Source: Pseudomonas lactucae
GTDB lineage: Bacteria; Pseudomonadota; Gammaproteobacteria; Pseudomonadales; Pseudomonadaceae
Direction: 5' to 3'
DNA length: 64,000 bases
Assembly (NCBI RefSeq): GCF_016937615.1
Contig: NZ_JAFHKI010000027.1
Span: 1-64,000, forward strand
Shown: positions 1-9,662 of the stretch, piece by piece
Layout: the number at the start of each line of letters is the position of its first letter
Position numbering within the stretch: the stretch's first letter is position 1
Notes under the pieces: model-generated
Databases searched by the model: none
What the model saw: the letters and a program-made list of their open reading frames with translations, nothing else
What the model was told of the DNA's origin: nothing
Translations under genes and position numbers: made by a program

Positions 1-11
1 CCTCCCACATT
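1..11. repeat. REP half-site at window edge
   Basis: The first bases are CCTCCCACATT, the right arm of the GTGGGAGG REP palindrome that is complete at 5005-5036. The other arm lies outside the window. Confidence 0.5.
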
Positions 12-29
12 TTGACGGTATTGCCAATT

Positions 30-665
30 TTAGAACGGGGCCGGGCACTCGAAGCGCAAGCGCTCGCCGCTTTGCGGATGCGTGAAGCTCAGCATGCTCG
101 CGTGCAGGCACAGCCGCCGCCAGGCGGCCAGGGCTTGGTCATGGGCGTACAGGCCATCACCCAGTAGCGGATGGCCGATGGACAGCATATGCACGCGCAA
201 CTGGTGAGAGCGCCCGGTGATCGGCGTCAGCTCGACGCGGCACCAATCGCCGCAACGCTCCAGCACTTTCCAGAAGGTCAGCGCATGCTTGCCGAACTCG
301 TGGTCCACCACATGACGCGGCTTGGTCGGTGGGTCATAGCGCAGGGGCAGGTCGATGCTGCCGCTGTCCAGCGCCGGTTGGCCCCAGGCCAGGGCGGTGT
401 AGGCTTTTTCGGTTTCACGGTCGTGAAACTGGCGCGACAGTTCGCGATGGGTATCGGCGTCCCGCGCCAGCAGGATGATCCCCGAGGTCTCCCAGTCCAG
501 GCGATGGACGATACGGGCTTCGGGGTAGCCGTTTTCCTGCAGGCGGGTGATCAGGCAGTCCTTGTTGTCGTCGGCGCGGCCAGGCACCGAGAGCAACAGA
601 GTCGGCTTGTTCACCACCAGGACAGCGTCGTCCTGATAAAGGATGTGGATATTGGACAGCGGCAT
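30..665 (-). CDS. rluA: Dual-specificity pseudouridine synthase RluA
   Basis: This enzyme isomerises uridine to pseudouridine in 23S rRNA and tRNA. The 211-residue product has the family catalytic motif HRLDWETSG, in which the Asp is the nucleophile, and the downstream PITGRSHQLRVHM block typical of RluA. Its size matches E. coli RluA (about 219 aa) and it has no N-terminal S4 domain, which separates it from RluC/RluD. I chose the ATG at 665 because GAGG lies seven bases upstream; the reading frame stays open for six more codons. It is the last gene of the minC-minD-minE-rluA cluster, an arrangement usual in Pseudomonas, and is probably co-transcribed with it. Confidence 0.88.
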   Translation of the reverse strand: MPLSNIHILYQDDAVLVVNKPTLLLSVPGRADDNKDCLITRLQENGYPEARIVHRLDWETSGIILLARDADTHRELSRQFHDRETEKAYTALAWGQPALDSGSIDLPLRYDPPTKPRHVVDHEFGKHALTFWKVLERCGDWCRVELTPITGRSHQLRVHMLSIGHPLLGDGLYAHDQALAAWRRLCLHASMLSFTHPQSGERLRFECPAPF

Positions 666-761
666 TAAACAGCCTCGTAACAAACGCCAACGGCGGCTCG
701 CCCACCCAGTCCCCCGATGAGGGCCAGGGTGAACGAGCCGCCGTGGCGGCCGCCTGTTCGA

Positions 762-1016
762 TCAGCGATCAGGCAGGGTGATATTGAGTTCCAGAATCGA
801 GCAGCTGCCGTCATTTTCCAGGGCGACATGCACGTCATCGTTACCGATATTGACGTACTTGCGGATCACCTCGACCAGTTCCTTCTGCAAGGCCGGCAGG
901 TAGTCCGGGGTGCTGCGTTGGCCGCGTTCGTGCGCCACGATGATCTGTAGACGCTCTTTCGCGACCGATGCGGTGCTTGGTTTTTTGTTGGCGCGAAAGA
1001 AGTCGAGAAATTTCAT
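762..1016 (-). CDS. minE: Cell division topological specificity factor MinE
   Basis: MinE stimulates the ATPase of membrane-bound MinD and drives the pole-to-pole oscillation that keeps MinC away from midcell. The 84-residue protein starts [12 protein letters not shown], the amphipathic membrane-targeting helix. It continues with the anti-MinCD helix around residues 18-30 ([13 protein letters not shown]) and a C-terminal dimerisation domain ending in ITLPDR. Length is normal for the family. Only three bases separate its ATG from the minD stop, so translational coupling is likely. Confidence 0.95.
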   Translation of the reverse strand: MKFLDFFRANKKPSTASVAKERLQIIVAHERGQRSTPDYLPALQKELVEVIRKYVNIGNDDVHVALENDGSCSILELNITLPDR

Positions 1017-1019
1017 TGT

Positions 1020-1832
1020 TTAGTTGCCTCCAAAGATACGCTCGAAGAATCCCTTCTTCTTTACATCGAGGAAGCGATGTTCCACGGTCTTGCCCAGCAG
1101 GCGATCAACAGCATCGCTGTACGCCTGGCCGGCGTCGCTCTGGTCGTCAAGAATCACTGGCACGCCCTGGTTGGACGCCTTCAGCACAGCCTGGGATTCC
1201 GGGATCACGCCCAGCAGGGTCACCGCGAGGATTTCCTTGACGTCTTCAACGCCGAGCATTTCGCCGTTGCTGACGCGCTCGGGGTTGTAGCGGGTGAGCA
1301 GCAGGTGTTCCTTGATCGGGTCTTCGCCTTTCTCGGCGCGCTGGGATTTGCTGGCCAAAAGGCCGAGCATGCGGTCCGAGTCACGTACCGAGGAAACTTC
1401 CGGGTTGGTCACCACGATGGCTTCATCGGCGAAGTACATCGCCAGGTGAGCACCGGTTTCGATACCGGCCGGGGAGTCGCACACCACGTATTCGAAGGTT
1501 TCCTTCAGTTCGGCGAGGACCTTGCCTACGCCTTCCTTGGTCAACGCATCCTTGTCACGGGTCTGGCTGGCAGCCAGCACGTACAGGTTCTCAAGGCGCT
1601 TGTCCTTGATCAGGGCCTGTTGCAGGTTGGCTTCGCCGTTCACCACGTTGACGAAGTCATACACCACGCGACGTTCGCAGCCCATGATCAGGTCGAGGTT
1701 ACGCAAACCGACGTCGAAGTCGACGATGACTGTCTTGTGGCCGCGCAGAGCGAGGCCGGTACCGATAGCGGCGCTGGTGGTGGTCTTACCCACACCACCC
1801 TTGCCGGATGTAACCACGAGAATCTTGGCCAA
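1020..1832 (-). CDS. minD: Septum site-determining ATPase MinD
   Basis: MinD is a ParA/MinD-type ATPase that binds the inner membrane as an ATP dimer, recruits MinC and is released by MinE. The 270-residue sequence begins MAKILVVTSGKGGVGKTTTS, the deviant Walker A motif with the signature Lys. It contains a VIVDFDVGLRNLD switch region and ends in an amphipathic tail, KKKGFFERIFGGN, the membrane-targeting sequence. No residue expected for function appears to be missing. The gene lies between minC (200 bp upstream) and minE (3 bp downstream). Confidence 0.97.
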   Translation of the reverse strand: MAKILVVTSGKGGVGKTTTSAAIGTGLALRGHKTVIVDFDVGLRNLDLIMGCERRVVYDFVNVVNGEANLQQALIKDKRLENLYVLAASQTRDKDALTKEGVGKVLAELKETFEYVVCDSPAGIETGAHLAMYFADEAIVVTNPEVSSVRDSDRMLGLLASKSQRAEKGEDPIKEHLLLTRYNPERVSNGEMLGVEDVKEILAVTLLGVIPESQAVLKASNQGVPVILDDQSDAGQAYSDAVDRLLGKTVEHRFLDVKKKGFFERIFGGN

Positions 1833-2032
1833 GGTGTTTCACCCCTAAGGAAAAAGGACTTTTCAGCCCCTGAAAAACATCTCTTGGAACTCGCTGCAGG
1901 CGGACAGCCCTTGTAGGAAAAAGATGTGGCTTCCACGGGGAAACGCCAACTTCCAATTATTCCTACGCAAGTCTTGCCGGTTTCGCTGTGCTATCAGAGT
2001 CTAGAGATGCTTGGAAAATGCGGCAGTATCCG

Positions 2033-2770
2033 TTAAAGCCGGGTGATGTTCAACACATCGCCCGACAGGCTGACCTGCACCCCGGCTCCCCACAGCGGAT
2101 CACGGCGCAAATCTTCGGAAACCTTGTACCGGCCTGCGATGGACACCAGCTCAGCGGTCAACTGCTGACAAAAAATACGCGCCTTGGTATCACCCTTGAT
2201 GCCGGCGAGTGCACGTCCGCGCATCGGGCCGTATACATGGATATTGCCATCGGCGAGAAGTTCCGCGCCGGGGCTGACCGAGGAGATCACCACCAGGTCG
2301 CTGCCTTCGGCGTAAATCTGCTGCCCGCCGCGTACGGGCGTGGTGATGATCTTTGTAGGCTTGATCGTCGGCTCTGGTGGTTTTTCCGGTTTTTTCTTCA
2401 CTTCGTCGACTAACGGTTCAAGCGGACGCTCGCGCGCACCGGACGGCGGCAGTACTGGCAGTTCAATGGCGATGGCTGCGGCGATGTCTTCGATACGGCT
2501 GGCGCGGATGGCCAGGGTGCGCAGGCCATGGGAGCGGCACACGCGCATCAGGCCGGGCAGATCGATAGCGCCCTGGCCGGCGGGGAGTTTGTCCAGGGCC
2601 AGTACCAGCGGGGCATTGTTGAAGAAGTTCGGCGCCAGGGCGACCTTGGCGGCCAGTTGGCGGTCCAGGGCATCCAGGTCGTTGCGGGCCAGTTCCAGCA
2701 CGGTGATGGCGAGCATGCTGCCTTTCAGCTGGAACACGGGATCTTGGTCTAGCGGTTCGGTTTGGCTCAT
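2033..2770 (-). CDS. minC: Septum formation inhibitor MinC
   Basis: MinC blocks FtsZ polymer formation away from midcell. The 245-residue protein has the N-terminal FtsZ-interacting domain (about residues 10-105). A proline- and lysine-rich linker ([10 protein letters not shown]) follows, then the C-terminal beta-helix with [16 protein letters not shown] and the MinD-binding [11 protein letters not shown] segment. The start at 2770 (MSQTEP) fits family length; an upstream in-frame ATG at 2794 would add eight residues without a better ribosome binding site. The 200-bp space before minD is wider than within the rest of the cluster. The acyltransferase gene is divergent. Confidence 0.94.
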   Translation of the reverse strand: MSQTEPLDQDPVFQLKGSMLAITVLELARNDLDALDRQLAAKVALAPNFFNNAPLVLALDKLPAGQGAIDLPGLMRVCRSHGLRTLAIRASRIEDIAAAIAIELPVLPPSGARERPLEPLVDEVKKKPEKPPEPTIKPTKIITTPVRGGQQIYAEGSDLVVISSVSPGAELLADGNIHVYGPMRGRALAGIKGDTKARIFCQQLTAELVSIAGRYKVSEDLRRDPLWGAGVQVSLSGDVLNITRL

Positions 2771-2831
2771 GGTCGGCATAAAGCGGCTTGTCACGAAAAG
2801 TGTCGAGACTTATAACGAGAACACTCACCCG

Positions 2832-2860
2832 CCGCAAGTCGAGTCGAACCGTTGTAGAAT
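2832..2860 (+). promoter_or_regulatory. Candidate sigma-70 promoter for the acyltransferase gene
   Basis: TAGAAT at 2855-2860 is a good -10 match, placed 30 bp before the ATG at 2890. The region about 17 bp upstream has only a poor -35 match. TAGAAT boxes are also present before prmB and trhO in this window. Confidence 0.35.
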
Positions 2861-2889
2861 GCGCGGCCCTGTCTTTACCGGAATCTGTA

Positions 2890-3822
2890 ATGGATCGCCC
2901 GCGTTTTCGAGCTGTATTTCTTCACCCGCGTTTCTGGCTATTGTGGCTGGGGCTCGGCCTGTTGTGGCTGGTCACTCGGTTGCCGTACCGTGCGCTGCGT
3001 GCCATTGGTCGGTTGCTGGGCGCGGGGATGTACCGTGTCGCCGGCGAACGTCGCCGCATCGCCGCGCGCAACCTGGAACTGTGCTTCCCGGAAAAAACCG
3101 CCAAAGAGCGTAAGCACCTGCTCAAGCAGAACTTTGCCTCCACCGGCATCGCCTTCTTTGAAATGGCCATGAGCTGGTGGTGGTCGCGCCAGCGCCTGGC
3201 GCGCCTGGCCCATGTCGAAGGCCTTGAACACCTCAAGCAGGCGCAACTGGACGGCAAGGGCGTGATCCTCATGGCCCTGCACTTCACCACCCTGGAAATC
3301 GGCGCGGCGCTGCTCGGGCAGAAGCACACCATTGATGGTATGTACCGTGAGCACGGCAACCCGCTGTTCGACTTTATCCAGCGCCGTGGGCGCGAGCGCC
3401 ACAACCTTGATTCCCTGGCCATCGAGCGCGAAGACGTCCGCGGTATGCTCAAGTTGCTGCGCGCCGGCCGTGCCATCTGGTATGCGCCGGACCAGGACTA
3501 CGGCGCCAAGCAAAGCGTGTTCGTGCCGCTGTTCGGCATCCAGGCCGCCACGGTCACCGCCACCAGCAAGTTCGCCAAGTTGGGCAAGGCCTTGGTGGTG
3601 CCGTTCACCCAGGAGCGCCTGGCCGATGGCAGCGGTTACCGCCTGGTCATCCACCCGCCGTTGAGCGATTTTCCCGGTGAAAGCGATGAGGCGGACTGCC
3701 TGCGCATCAACCAATGGGTTGAAGCCGCCGTGCGCGAATGCCCCGAGCAATACCTGTGGACGCACCGGCGCTTCAAGAGCCGGCCACCGGGTGAACCCAA
3801 GCTGTACGAAAAACGCCGCTGA
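2890..3822 (+). CDS. lpxL: Lipid A biosynthesis lauroyl acyltransferase family protein
   Basis: The product is a 310-residue inner-membrane acyltransferase of the LpxL/HtrB family, which adds a secondary acyl chain to lipid A on the cytoplasmic face. It has a single N-terminal membrane anchor (residues 12-30, FWLLWLGLGLLWL). The catalytic HX4E motif (HFTTLE, His131/Glu136) is followed by YAPDQDYG and by the C-terminal QYLWTHRRFKSRP box typical of the family. The ATG at 2890 was preferred over earlier in-frame codons because it starts just before the anchor. Assignment to LpxL rather than a paralogue such as LpxM or an ornithine-lipid enzyme is by inference. It is divergent from minC. Confidence 0.85.
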   Translation: MDRPRFRAVFLHPRFWLLWLGLGLLWLVTRLPYRALRAIGRLLGAGMYRVAGERRRIAARNLELCFPEKTAKERKHLLKQNFASTGIAFFEMAMSWWWSRQRLARLAHVEGLEHLKQAQLDGKGVILMALHFTTLEIGAALLGQKHTIDGMYREHGNPLFDFIQRRGRERHNLDSLAIEREDVRGMLKLLRAGRAIWYAPDQDYGAKQSVFVPLFGIQAATVTATSKFAKLGKALVVPFTQERLADGSGYRLVIHPPLSDFPGESDEADCLRINQWVEAAVRECPEQYLWTHRRFKSRPPGEPKLYEKRR

Positions 3823-3857
3823 TCAGTCAGATCTTTCCCCCTTTATGGAGTGACGCA

Positions 3858-5005
3858 ATGCGCCCAGCTGAACCGGTTACAGGCTTGATTCTTTCCGGCG
3901 GCGGGGCGCGAGCGGCGTATCAGGTGGGGGTATTGGCGGCGATTGCCGAATTGTTGCCGCCGGGGGCACCGAATCCTTTTCCGGTGATCGTCGGTACCTC
4001 GGCGGGCGCGATCAACGCGGTGAGCCTGGCCAGCGGTGCAATGGACTTCACGGCGGCCGTGCAACGGCTTACCGCCTTCTGGCAGGGCTTTCGCAGCCAT
4101 CTGGTGTTGCGCAGCGACTGGCCAGGGGTGGTTCGCCAGGCGAGTCGCTTCCTGATCCACAGCCTGTTGGGCCTGGGTCGGCAGTTCCCAGTGGCGCTGC
4201 TCAACAGTTCGCCGCTGCGCGATTTGCTGCAGGACAAACTGCAGCTGGCGGGTATCGACGAGGCGATCCGGCAACGGCACCTGCATGCGGTAGCGGTGAC
4301 CGCGTTCGGCTACGAGTCCGGGCAAGCGGTGACCTTCTACCAAGGTCGCGGCACCCTCGACGCGTGGCTGCGTCACCGGCGTATCGGCGTCCCCACCCAA
4401 CTGACGGTTGAACACCTGCTGGCCAGTTCCGCGATCCCGTTGCTGTTTGCCCCGGTGAAGCTTGACGAGGAATACTTCGGCGACGCGCCGTGCGTCAATC
4501 GGCGCCAATCAGCCCGGCCCTGCACCTGGGCGCCAGCCGCGTGCTGGTGGTGGGGGTCAGCGGCAACCCAAGGGGCAACGAGCCGGCGATACAACGCACC
4601 TACACCGGCCAGCAACCGACCCTGGCACAGATCGGTGGGCACATGCTCAACAGCACGTTCATCGACAGCCTGGAAAGTGACATTGAGTTGCTGGAGCGCT
4701 TGAACCAGTTCAGCCATTTGCAGCCGGCCGACAGCGCAGCCCGTGGCCTGGCACCGGTGGAGGTGCTGGTGATCGCACCCAGCCAGCCGATCGATGAAAT
4801 CGCGGCGCGCCATCGCCAGGAATTGCCGGCGGCGTTGCGTTTGTTCCTGCGTGGGCCGGGAGCGACCAAGACGAGCGGGGCGGGGGTGTTGAGTTACTTG
4901 TTGTTCGAGGCAGGCTATTGCAGCGAGTTGATCGAGCTGGGACGCAGTGATGCGTTGGCCAAGCGTGAGGAAATCACACGGTTCTTAGGTCTACCGACGA
5001 CCTGA
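3858..5005 (+). pseudogene. Patatin-like phospholipase, interrupted by a one-base deletion
   Basis: This is a patatin-type serine lipase/acylhydrolase. The first part (3858-4703) holds the oxyanion loop LSGGGARAAYQ and the nucleophile elbow GTSAGA. The remainder (4490-5005) continues as a normal patatin C-terminus (MRQSAPISPALHLGAS). The break sits in the catalytic aspartate motif: the sequence reads GAC GCGCC where one extra G would give G-D-G-A-V-R-Q-S, the expected DGA/DGG dyad. Restoring that base near 4485 gives about 382 residues with no other defect. A sequencing deletion is the simplest explanation; if real, the enzyme lacks its catalytic Asp context and its C-terminus. Confidence 0.8.
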
Positions 5006-5036
5006 ATGTGGGAGGGAGCACGCTCCCTCCCACATT
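5005..5036. repeat. REP palindrome between convergent genes
   Basis: The arms AATGTGGGAGGGAGC and GCTCCCTCCCACATT are perfect 15-bp inverted repeats around a 2-bp loop. The element lies just after the patatin stop and before the convergent porin stop, where it may also stabilise both mRNA 3' ends. Confidence 0.85.
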
Positions 5037-5051
5037 GGTTTGCAGTGGACC

Positions 5052-5837
5052 TTAGAAGTGATACTTGACCAGGAAACTCGCCGTGTCCTGCGTCGTCTTG
5101 AATGCGCCCGAATCTTCGATCCCGTATTTGTTCTTCCAGTAGTCGTATTCAAAACCGACATACAGCTGCTTATCGCCCCAATGCAGCGCCTTGCCCAAGT
5201 CGTATTTGACCTGTGGGTTGAAGTGCAGGTTGGCGTGATAAGTGCCACGGGCGTTCTTGTCGTTGTCCACCACCCAGTCCATGAAACCGTCGATCAACAC
5301 ATCGGAGTTGCCCACGGGCAGGGTGTACGACCACACCGGGGTGATCTGCCACACGCCGTCGCCGGGGCGGTTGCCTTCGGTCTGGCGCTGGTAGAAGTTC
5401 AATTGGAAGTAGTCGAAGCCCGGGATGTTCAAATCGAATGCCGGACCCAGCAGATAGGACTCGTTATCGCCCTCGCCGAATTCGTAAGTGAAGGCCAGCA
5501 ACACATCCTTGATCGGGCCGAAGGACAGGTCCTTGTCGAGAATCTTGCCGAATGACAACCGTGGACTGAACTCGCCGTAGTAAGTATTCGGGCCGACGTT
5601 GCCGTCTTCCTTGCCGTTGTAAAAGATGCGGTCGAGGAAGAAGAAGTTGTCGCCGTACTTCCACGCATCGGCGTGTTCGAACGTGACGGTCTGCTGGATC
5701 TGCGGGTTGACGGTAAAGCTCTTGCCCCACAGGTAGGTCAGGCTGTTGTTCTGCCACTGCAACATGTCACCGGCCACGGCCTGGCCGCCGGCCAGCAGTG
5801 ATCCTGCCAACACCAGGCTTTTGAACATAGGTTTCAT
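5052..5837 (-). CDS. Tsx/OmpK-like nucleoside-type outer membrane channel
   Basis: The 261-residue protein begins with a clear signal peptide (MKPMFKSLVLAGSLLAGGQAVA). Alternating aromatic/polar strands follow, and it ends in YHF, the terminal aromatic typical of outer membrane beta barrels. Features such as the WQNNSLTYLWG start, EHADAWKYGDNFFFLD and FLVKYHF are characteristic of the Tsx channel family. It sits downstream of puuD on the same strand in the purine-catabolism cluster, so it probably admits nucleosides, nucleobases or urate-pathway intermediates; the exact substrate is inferred. A short dyad, CTGATTGGTCAG, lies at 5922-5933 in its upstream region. Confidence 0.82.
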   Translation of the reverse strand: MKPMFKSLVLAGSLLAGGQAVAGDMLQWQNNSLTYLWGKSFTVNPQIQQTVTFEHADAWKYGDNFFFLDRIFYNGKEDGNVGPNTYYGEFSPRLSFGKILDKDLSFGPIKDVLLAFTYEFGEGDNESYLLGPAFDLNIPGFDYFQLNFYQRQTEGNRPGDGVWQITPVWSYTLPVGNSDVLIDGFMDWVVDNDKNARGTYHANLHFNPQVKYDLGKALHWGDKQLYVGFEYDYWKNKYGIEDSGAFKTTQDTASFLVKYHF

Positions 5838-6133
5838 TCGGTTGCTCCCGAGCTAAAGTTTTATGTTTTTTTTAATCTGGCGCTCTAGGTGTGGCGCCTT
5901 TGGATTCGCTGAAAAACTCGTCTGATTGGTCAGCTTTGTGGCTACAGCAAAAGCCGCGCCAAGGCGATAAAACCACCGTCGATTCAAGCGGGCGCGGAGA
6001 ATACTGGCTCCCACGTCCGGGCTCAAGTGCGCCGTTACAGCGCGCACAGGGCGACAATGGGGCATGCTTCAGGTGTGGGGGGAGCACGTCGAATCGTCGT
6101 GCCGCCCCTCCCACAGGGAGTTGTGTGAATCAG

Positions 6134-7412
6134 TTAGTTGGTATGTGCGCCCTGATTGATCCAGGTACCAATCAAGTCCCGCTCCTGCTGGGTCATCTGG
6201 GTGATGTTGCCCAACGGCATGATCTGGCTGGCCACGGCCTGCGCTTGAATGCGCGCCGCCTGCTGCTGGATCTGCGCCGGGGTGTCGAACATCACGCCGG
6301 CTGGCGCGGTGCTGAACAGCGGGCTGGTCGGTTTGGCCGAGTGGCACACCGCACAGCGTTCCTGGATCACCCCGTGCACCTTGTCGAAATCAATCGTCGC
6401 CTGGGCGGGCGCCGGTGCAGCTTCAGCAGCCGGCGCCGCGGGTTTCAAACCACCGCCCAATGCGGTTTCCGGCAGTGGCTGGTACTCGATGGCCGCCGTG
6501 CTTGGCTATCGGCTCTGCCGGCCTGGGCCCGGTGACGTACGCCAGGCTGATCATCGCCAACGCGCCCACGGGTAAGGTCCACGCATACTTCTGGCTGTTG
6601 TGGCGCGTGTTGAAGTAGTGCCGCACCAACACCGCCGCCACCGCGATACCGGCCAGGATCAGCCAGTTGTATTGGCTGCCGTAGGTGCTCGGGAAGTGGT
6701 TGCTGATCATGATGAACAGCACCGGCAAGGTGAAGTAGTTGTTGTGGCGTGAACGCAGCAAACCCTTGGCCGGCAGGGCCGGGTCGGGCGTGCGGTTTTC
6801 GGCGATGGCCGCCACCAGCGCGCGCTGCGCCGGCATGATGATGCGGAACACGTTGCCCACCATGATCGTGCCGATCACCGCACCCACGTGCAGGTAGGCG
6901 CCACGGCCGCTGAACACCTTGCTGAAGCCGTAGGCCGCCGCAATCAACAGCACGAACAGGATGAAACCGAGCAGGGCGGGGCGCTTGCCCAGGGCCGAGT
7001 CGCAGAGGAAGGAGTAGATGAACCAGCCGGCGAACAGTGAGCCGATGCCCAGCAACACGCCTTCGGTGCCGCTGAGCGTGCTGCCGGGGGCGAGCAGGTA
7101 CAGCGTCGGGTTGAGGTAGAACACCACGCACAGCAGCGCGACGCCCGACATCCAGGTGAAATAGGCTTCCCATTTGAACCAGTGCAGGTTGTCCGGCATC
7201 GTCGGCGGGGCCAGCTTGTATTTTTCCAGGTGGTAGATACCGCCACCGTGGATCGCCCACAAGTCACCGGCCAGGCCGCTCTTGGGGTTGACGCGATTAA
7301 GGTTGTTTTCCAGCCAGACAAAGTAGAAAGAAGCGCCGATCCAGGCGACGCCGGTGATCATGTGAACCCAGCGCACGCTCAGGTTCAGCCATTCCAACAG
7401 ATGTGCTTCCAC
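6134..7412 (-). pseudogene. puuD: Membrane-bound urate hydroxylase PuuD with cytochrome c domain, frameshifted
   Basis: PuuD oxidises urate to 5-hydroxyisourate and passes electrons to a fused cytochrome c. The N-terminal part (6423-7412) begins at a GTG (MEAHLLEWLNLSVRWVHM) behind AGAGG and spans about eight membrane helices of the DUF989 type. The C-terminal part (6134-6460) carries the heme c motif CAVCH and the distal Met region (IMPLGN). The two are out of frame by one extra base near 6491-6496. Removing it joins AKHGG to IEYQPLPETALGGG and restores about 425 residues, the family length. All other enzymes needed downstream of urate are adjacent, so the gene is probably functional and the indel an error. 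Confidence 0.85.
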
Positions 7413-7463
7413 AGTCTTTACCTCTCGCCTGTCACCCTTGTTGTCGGGTGATCCGGCCTTCTC

Positions 7464-7967
7464 TTATTGGTGGGGGGCGAGGATCAACCGCTCATCCTCT
7501 TCAAAAAAATGCTCATCGCAGTTATTGCCTGTGCCACTGCGATCAACCACCAGGAAGTCATCCCGCTTTTCGATCGTCAGCACCGGGTGGTGCCAGACGC
7601 CGCGATGGTAATTGATGCCCTGCCTGCCGTTGGTAACGAAGGCGCGGACCAAGCCCGATACAGGTGCATCGCCAAGTGGCGCGACCACGATCAGAAAGGG
7701 GTTGCCGAGCAGCGGAATGAAGGCCTGGCTGCCCAGCGGGTGTCTCTCCAGCATGCACACGGTCAGCGGCATATCCAGCGCGTCGGCGCGAAAGATGCTG
7801 ATGATGGCGTGGTCTTCAGGCTGTGCTGTTTCGACGGTCGCCAGTTTGTGAAAACGCATGGTCGACCCGTTGTTGATCATGAAGTGATCGCTGCCGTCGG
7901 TTTCGATAACGTCGCCGAATGGAGCGAAGGCTTCTTTGGTCAGGGGTTCGATCATCAGTGTGCGCAT
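7464..7967 (-). CDS. allA: Ureidoglycolate lyase
   Basis: AllA splits ureidoglycolate into glyoxylate and urea, the last step of allantoin breakdown. The 167-residue protein matches AllA in size. It has the conserved start MRTLMIEPLTKEAFAPFGDVIE and the cupin-like segments MLERHPLGSQAFIPL and NYHRGVWHHPVL, which contribute the active site. It follows alc on the same strand, and its ATG lies about 140 bp after the alc stop. A REPIN lies in that gap. It is cytoplasmic, with no signal peptide. Confidence 0.93.
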   Translation of the reverse strand: MRTLMIEPLTKEAFAPFGDVIETDGSDHFMINNGSTMRFHKLATVETAQPEDHAIISIFRADALDMPLTVCMLERHPLGSQAFIPLLGNPFLIVVAPLGDAPVSGLVRAFVTNGRQGINYHRGVWHHPVLTIEKRDDFLVVDRSGTGNNCDEHFFEEDERLILAPHQ

Positions 7968-8003
7968 GGCTGTCTCTTATCCGAATGCTGTGTTGTTTGC
8001 TTT

Positions 8004-8099
8004 TGTGGCGAGGGCGCTTGCTCCCGCTGGGCTGCGTAGCGGCCCTGAAATCCTGGGAGCGCTTCGCACTCCAGCGCGAGCAAGCGCCCTCGCCACAGG
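8004..8099. repeat. REPIN between alc and allA
   Basis: Two inverted REP arms of the TGTGGCGAGGGCGCTTG type flank an imperfect inner hairpin containing GGGAGCGCTTCGCACTCC. This is the doublet form (REPIN). It lies within the puuE-uraD-alc-allA-puuD transcription unit and could create a processing or attenuation point there. Confidence 0.85.
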
Positions 8100-8108
8100 G
8101 GTCATCGC

Positions 8109-9104
8109 TTATTTCGCTACTTTGCCCAGGACACGCAGGCGACTCACACCGCCATCCGGGAACACATTCAAGCGGATGTGGGTGATCGGCCCCAGCGCCT
8201 TGATCTGCTCGGCGAAGGTGTGTTCGGCGTGCATTTCCAGTTTCTGTGCCGGCAGCAGTTCGCGCCAGAACAGTGACTGGGTTTCGATCTGGCTGTCGGT
8301 ACCGCCCTTGACGAAGGCGCCCTGGATCGAGCAAGTGTCTGGGTAGTTGCCCTTGAAGTGCAGGGTGTCGACGACGATCTTTTCGATCTCGCCCGGGTGG
8401 CCCAGCGCGACGATTACCCAGTCATTGCCAGGCGTACGACGACGCGCGGTTTCCCAGCCGTCACCCATGTTGATGCCACGGCCCGGGTTGAGGATGTTGC
8501 TCATGCGCCCGAAGTGTTCATCGGAGCAGGCCAGCGCACGACCGCCGTTCAGAGCGGCCGCCAGGTCGACCTGTTCGTTGTCGCCCACCGAAGACCAGTC
8601 GCGGAACGGCACGCCGTACACACGCAGACGGGCCACGCCGCCATCCGGGTAGATATTGAAGCGCAGGTGGCTGAACGCCTGGTCGTTGCTGATCTCGTGG
8701 TAGTGGTGGCTGTTGCCTTGCAGCTCGACGGCCGACAGCACTTCGGTCCACTGGGTGTTTTCGTCCGGCTCGCCCGAAGCCAGGAAGCAGGCTTCCAGGG
8801 AGGCCGACGGCGGGAAGTTGCCGGTGAAGAATGAAGTGTCGATGTCCACGCCCTTGATTCGGCCCGGTACGCCCAGTTGGATCACCGCGCTGTCGTAGCC
8901 TTCGAAACGCTTGCGGCGCGATTCCCAGCCGTCCATCCACTTGCCGTTGTCGTCGAAAACACCCTCCTTCCACACGGCCGGGGTCGGCTGGAACAGGCGG
9001 TTGGCGTCGGCGAACCAGTCATCGGTCACCGAAAGAATCTTGGTGCCCAGGCGGGCGTCGGCCAGGTTGACGAACTTTTCGAAAGGTACTGCGTAAGCTT
9101 TCAT
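8109..9104 (-). CDS. alc: Allantoicase
   Basis: Allantoicase hydrolyses allantoate to ureidoglycolate and urea. The 331-residue protein consists of two jelly-roll repeats of about 150 residues. They are recognisable from the parallel segments [12 protein letters not shown] and [15 protein letters not shown], and from paired [16 protein letters not shown] and [16 protein letters not shown] endings. Length and both repeats are normal. It follows uraD in the operon, so the cell uses the allantoicase/ureidoglycolate route rather than direct amidohydrolase degradation. Confidence 0.95.
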   Translation of the reverse strand: MKAYAVPFEKFVNLADARLGTKILSVTDDWFADANRLFQPTPAVWKEGVFDDNGKWMDGWESRRKRFEGYDSAVIQLGVPGRIKGVDIDTSFFTGNFPPSASLEACFLASGEPDENTQWTEVLSAVELQGNSHHYHEISNDQAFSHLRFNIYPDGGVARLRVYGVPFRDWSSVGDNEQVDLAAALNGGRALACSDEHFGRMSNILNPGRGINMGDGWETARRRTPGNDWVIVALGHPGEIEKIVVDTLHFKGNYPDTCSIQGAFVKGGTDSQIETQSLFWRELLPAQKLEMHAEHTFAEQIKALGPITHIRLNVFPDGGVSRLRVLGKVAK

Positions 9105-9146
9105 TCTTCTTGTCTGCCTTAAAGAGAGTGGCTGGGGATGGACTGC

Positions 9147-9662
9147 TTAGAGGGTCAATAAACGGAACAACGCGATCTTGTTGATCTCGTCCAGCGCGCA
9201 CTTGAACTCGGCGTCTGCAGTGTTGTGAATGCGCGTTTCGAACGCGGCAAGGATCTGGTGCCGGTTGCTGCCTTTTACCGCCATGATGAAGGGAAACTTG
9301 AACTTGGCCTTGTAGGCATCGTTCAGCTCGGTGAAGCGCGAGAACTCGTCGCGCGTGCATTGGTGAATCCCCGCGCCAGCCTGTTCATCGGTGCTGGCTT
9401 GGGTCAGTTGGCCCTGGACGGCGGCACGGCCTGCCAGGTCCGGGTGAGCGTTGATCAACGCCAGTTGACTGGCATGATCGGCACTCAACAGGATGTCGCT
9501 CATGCGCTGGTGCAGGGTTTCGATCTGGTCGATCGAGGTGTCCTGGCCCAGGTCGAAGGCCTTTTCGGCCACCCAGGGCGAATGTTCGTAGATATCGGCA
9601 AAGGCGGCGACAAACGCGTCGCGGCTCAGGGTCGAGGGTTTCAGGGTGTGGAACGCCGTCAT
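9147..9662 (-). CDS. uraD: OHCU decarboxylase
   Basis: UraD decarboxylates 2-oxo-4-hydroxy-4-carboxy-5-ureidoimidazoline to S-allantoin. The 171-residue all-helical protein shows the family segments LINAHPDLAGRAAV, carrying the catalytic His, then FKFPFIMAVKG and a C-terminal ALDEINKIALFRL. I chose the ATG at 9662, which overlaps the puuE stop as ATGA. The frame is open much further upstream, but that stretch is inside puuE. The overlap indicates translational coupling with puuE. Confidence 0.93.
   Translation of the reverse strand: MTAFHTLKPSTLSRDAFVAAFADIYEHSPWVAEKAFDLGQDTSIDQIETLHQRMSDILLSADHASQLALINAHPDLAGRAAVQGQLTQASTDEQAGAGIHQCTRDEFSRFTELNDAYKAKFKFPFIMAVKGSNRHQILAAFETRIHNTADAEFKCALDEINKIALFRLLTL

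Noticed and set aside
1077..1916. Long open frame opposite minD
   Set aside because: It is the antisense of a clear minD gene and has no family features or ribosome binding site.
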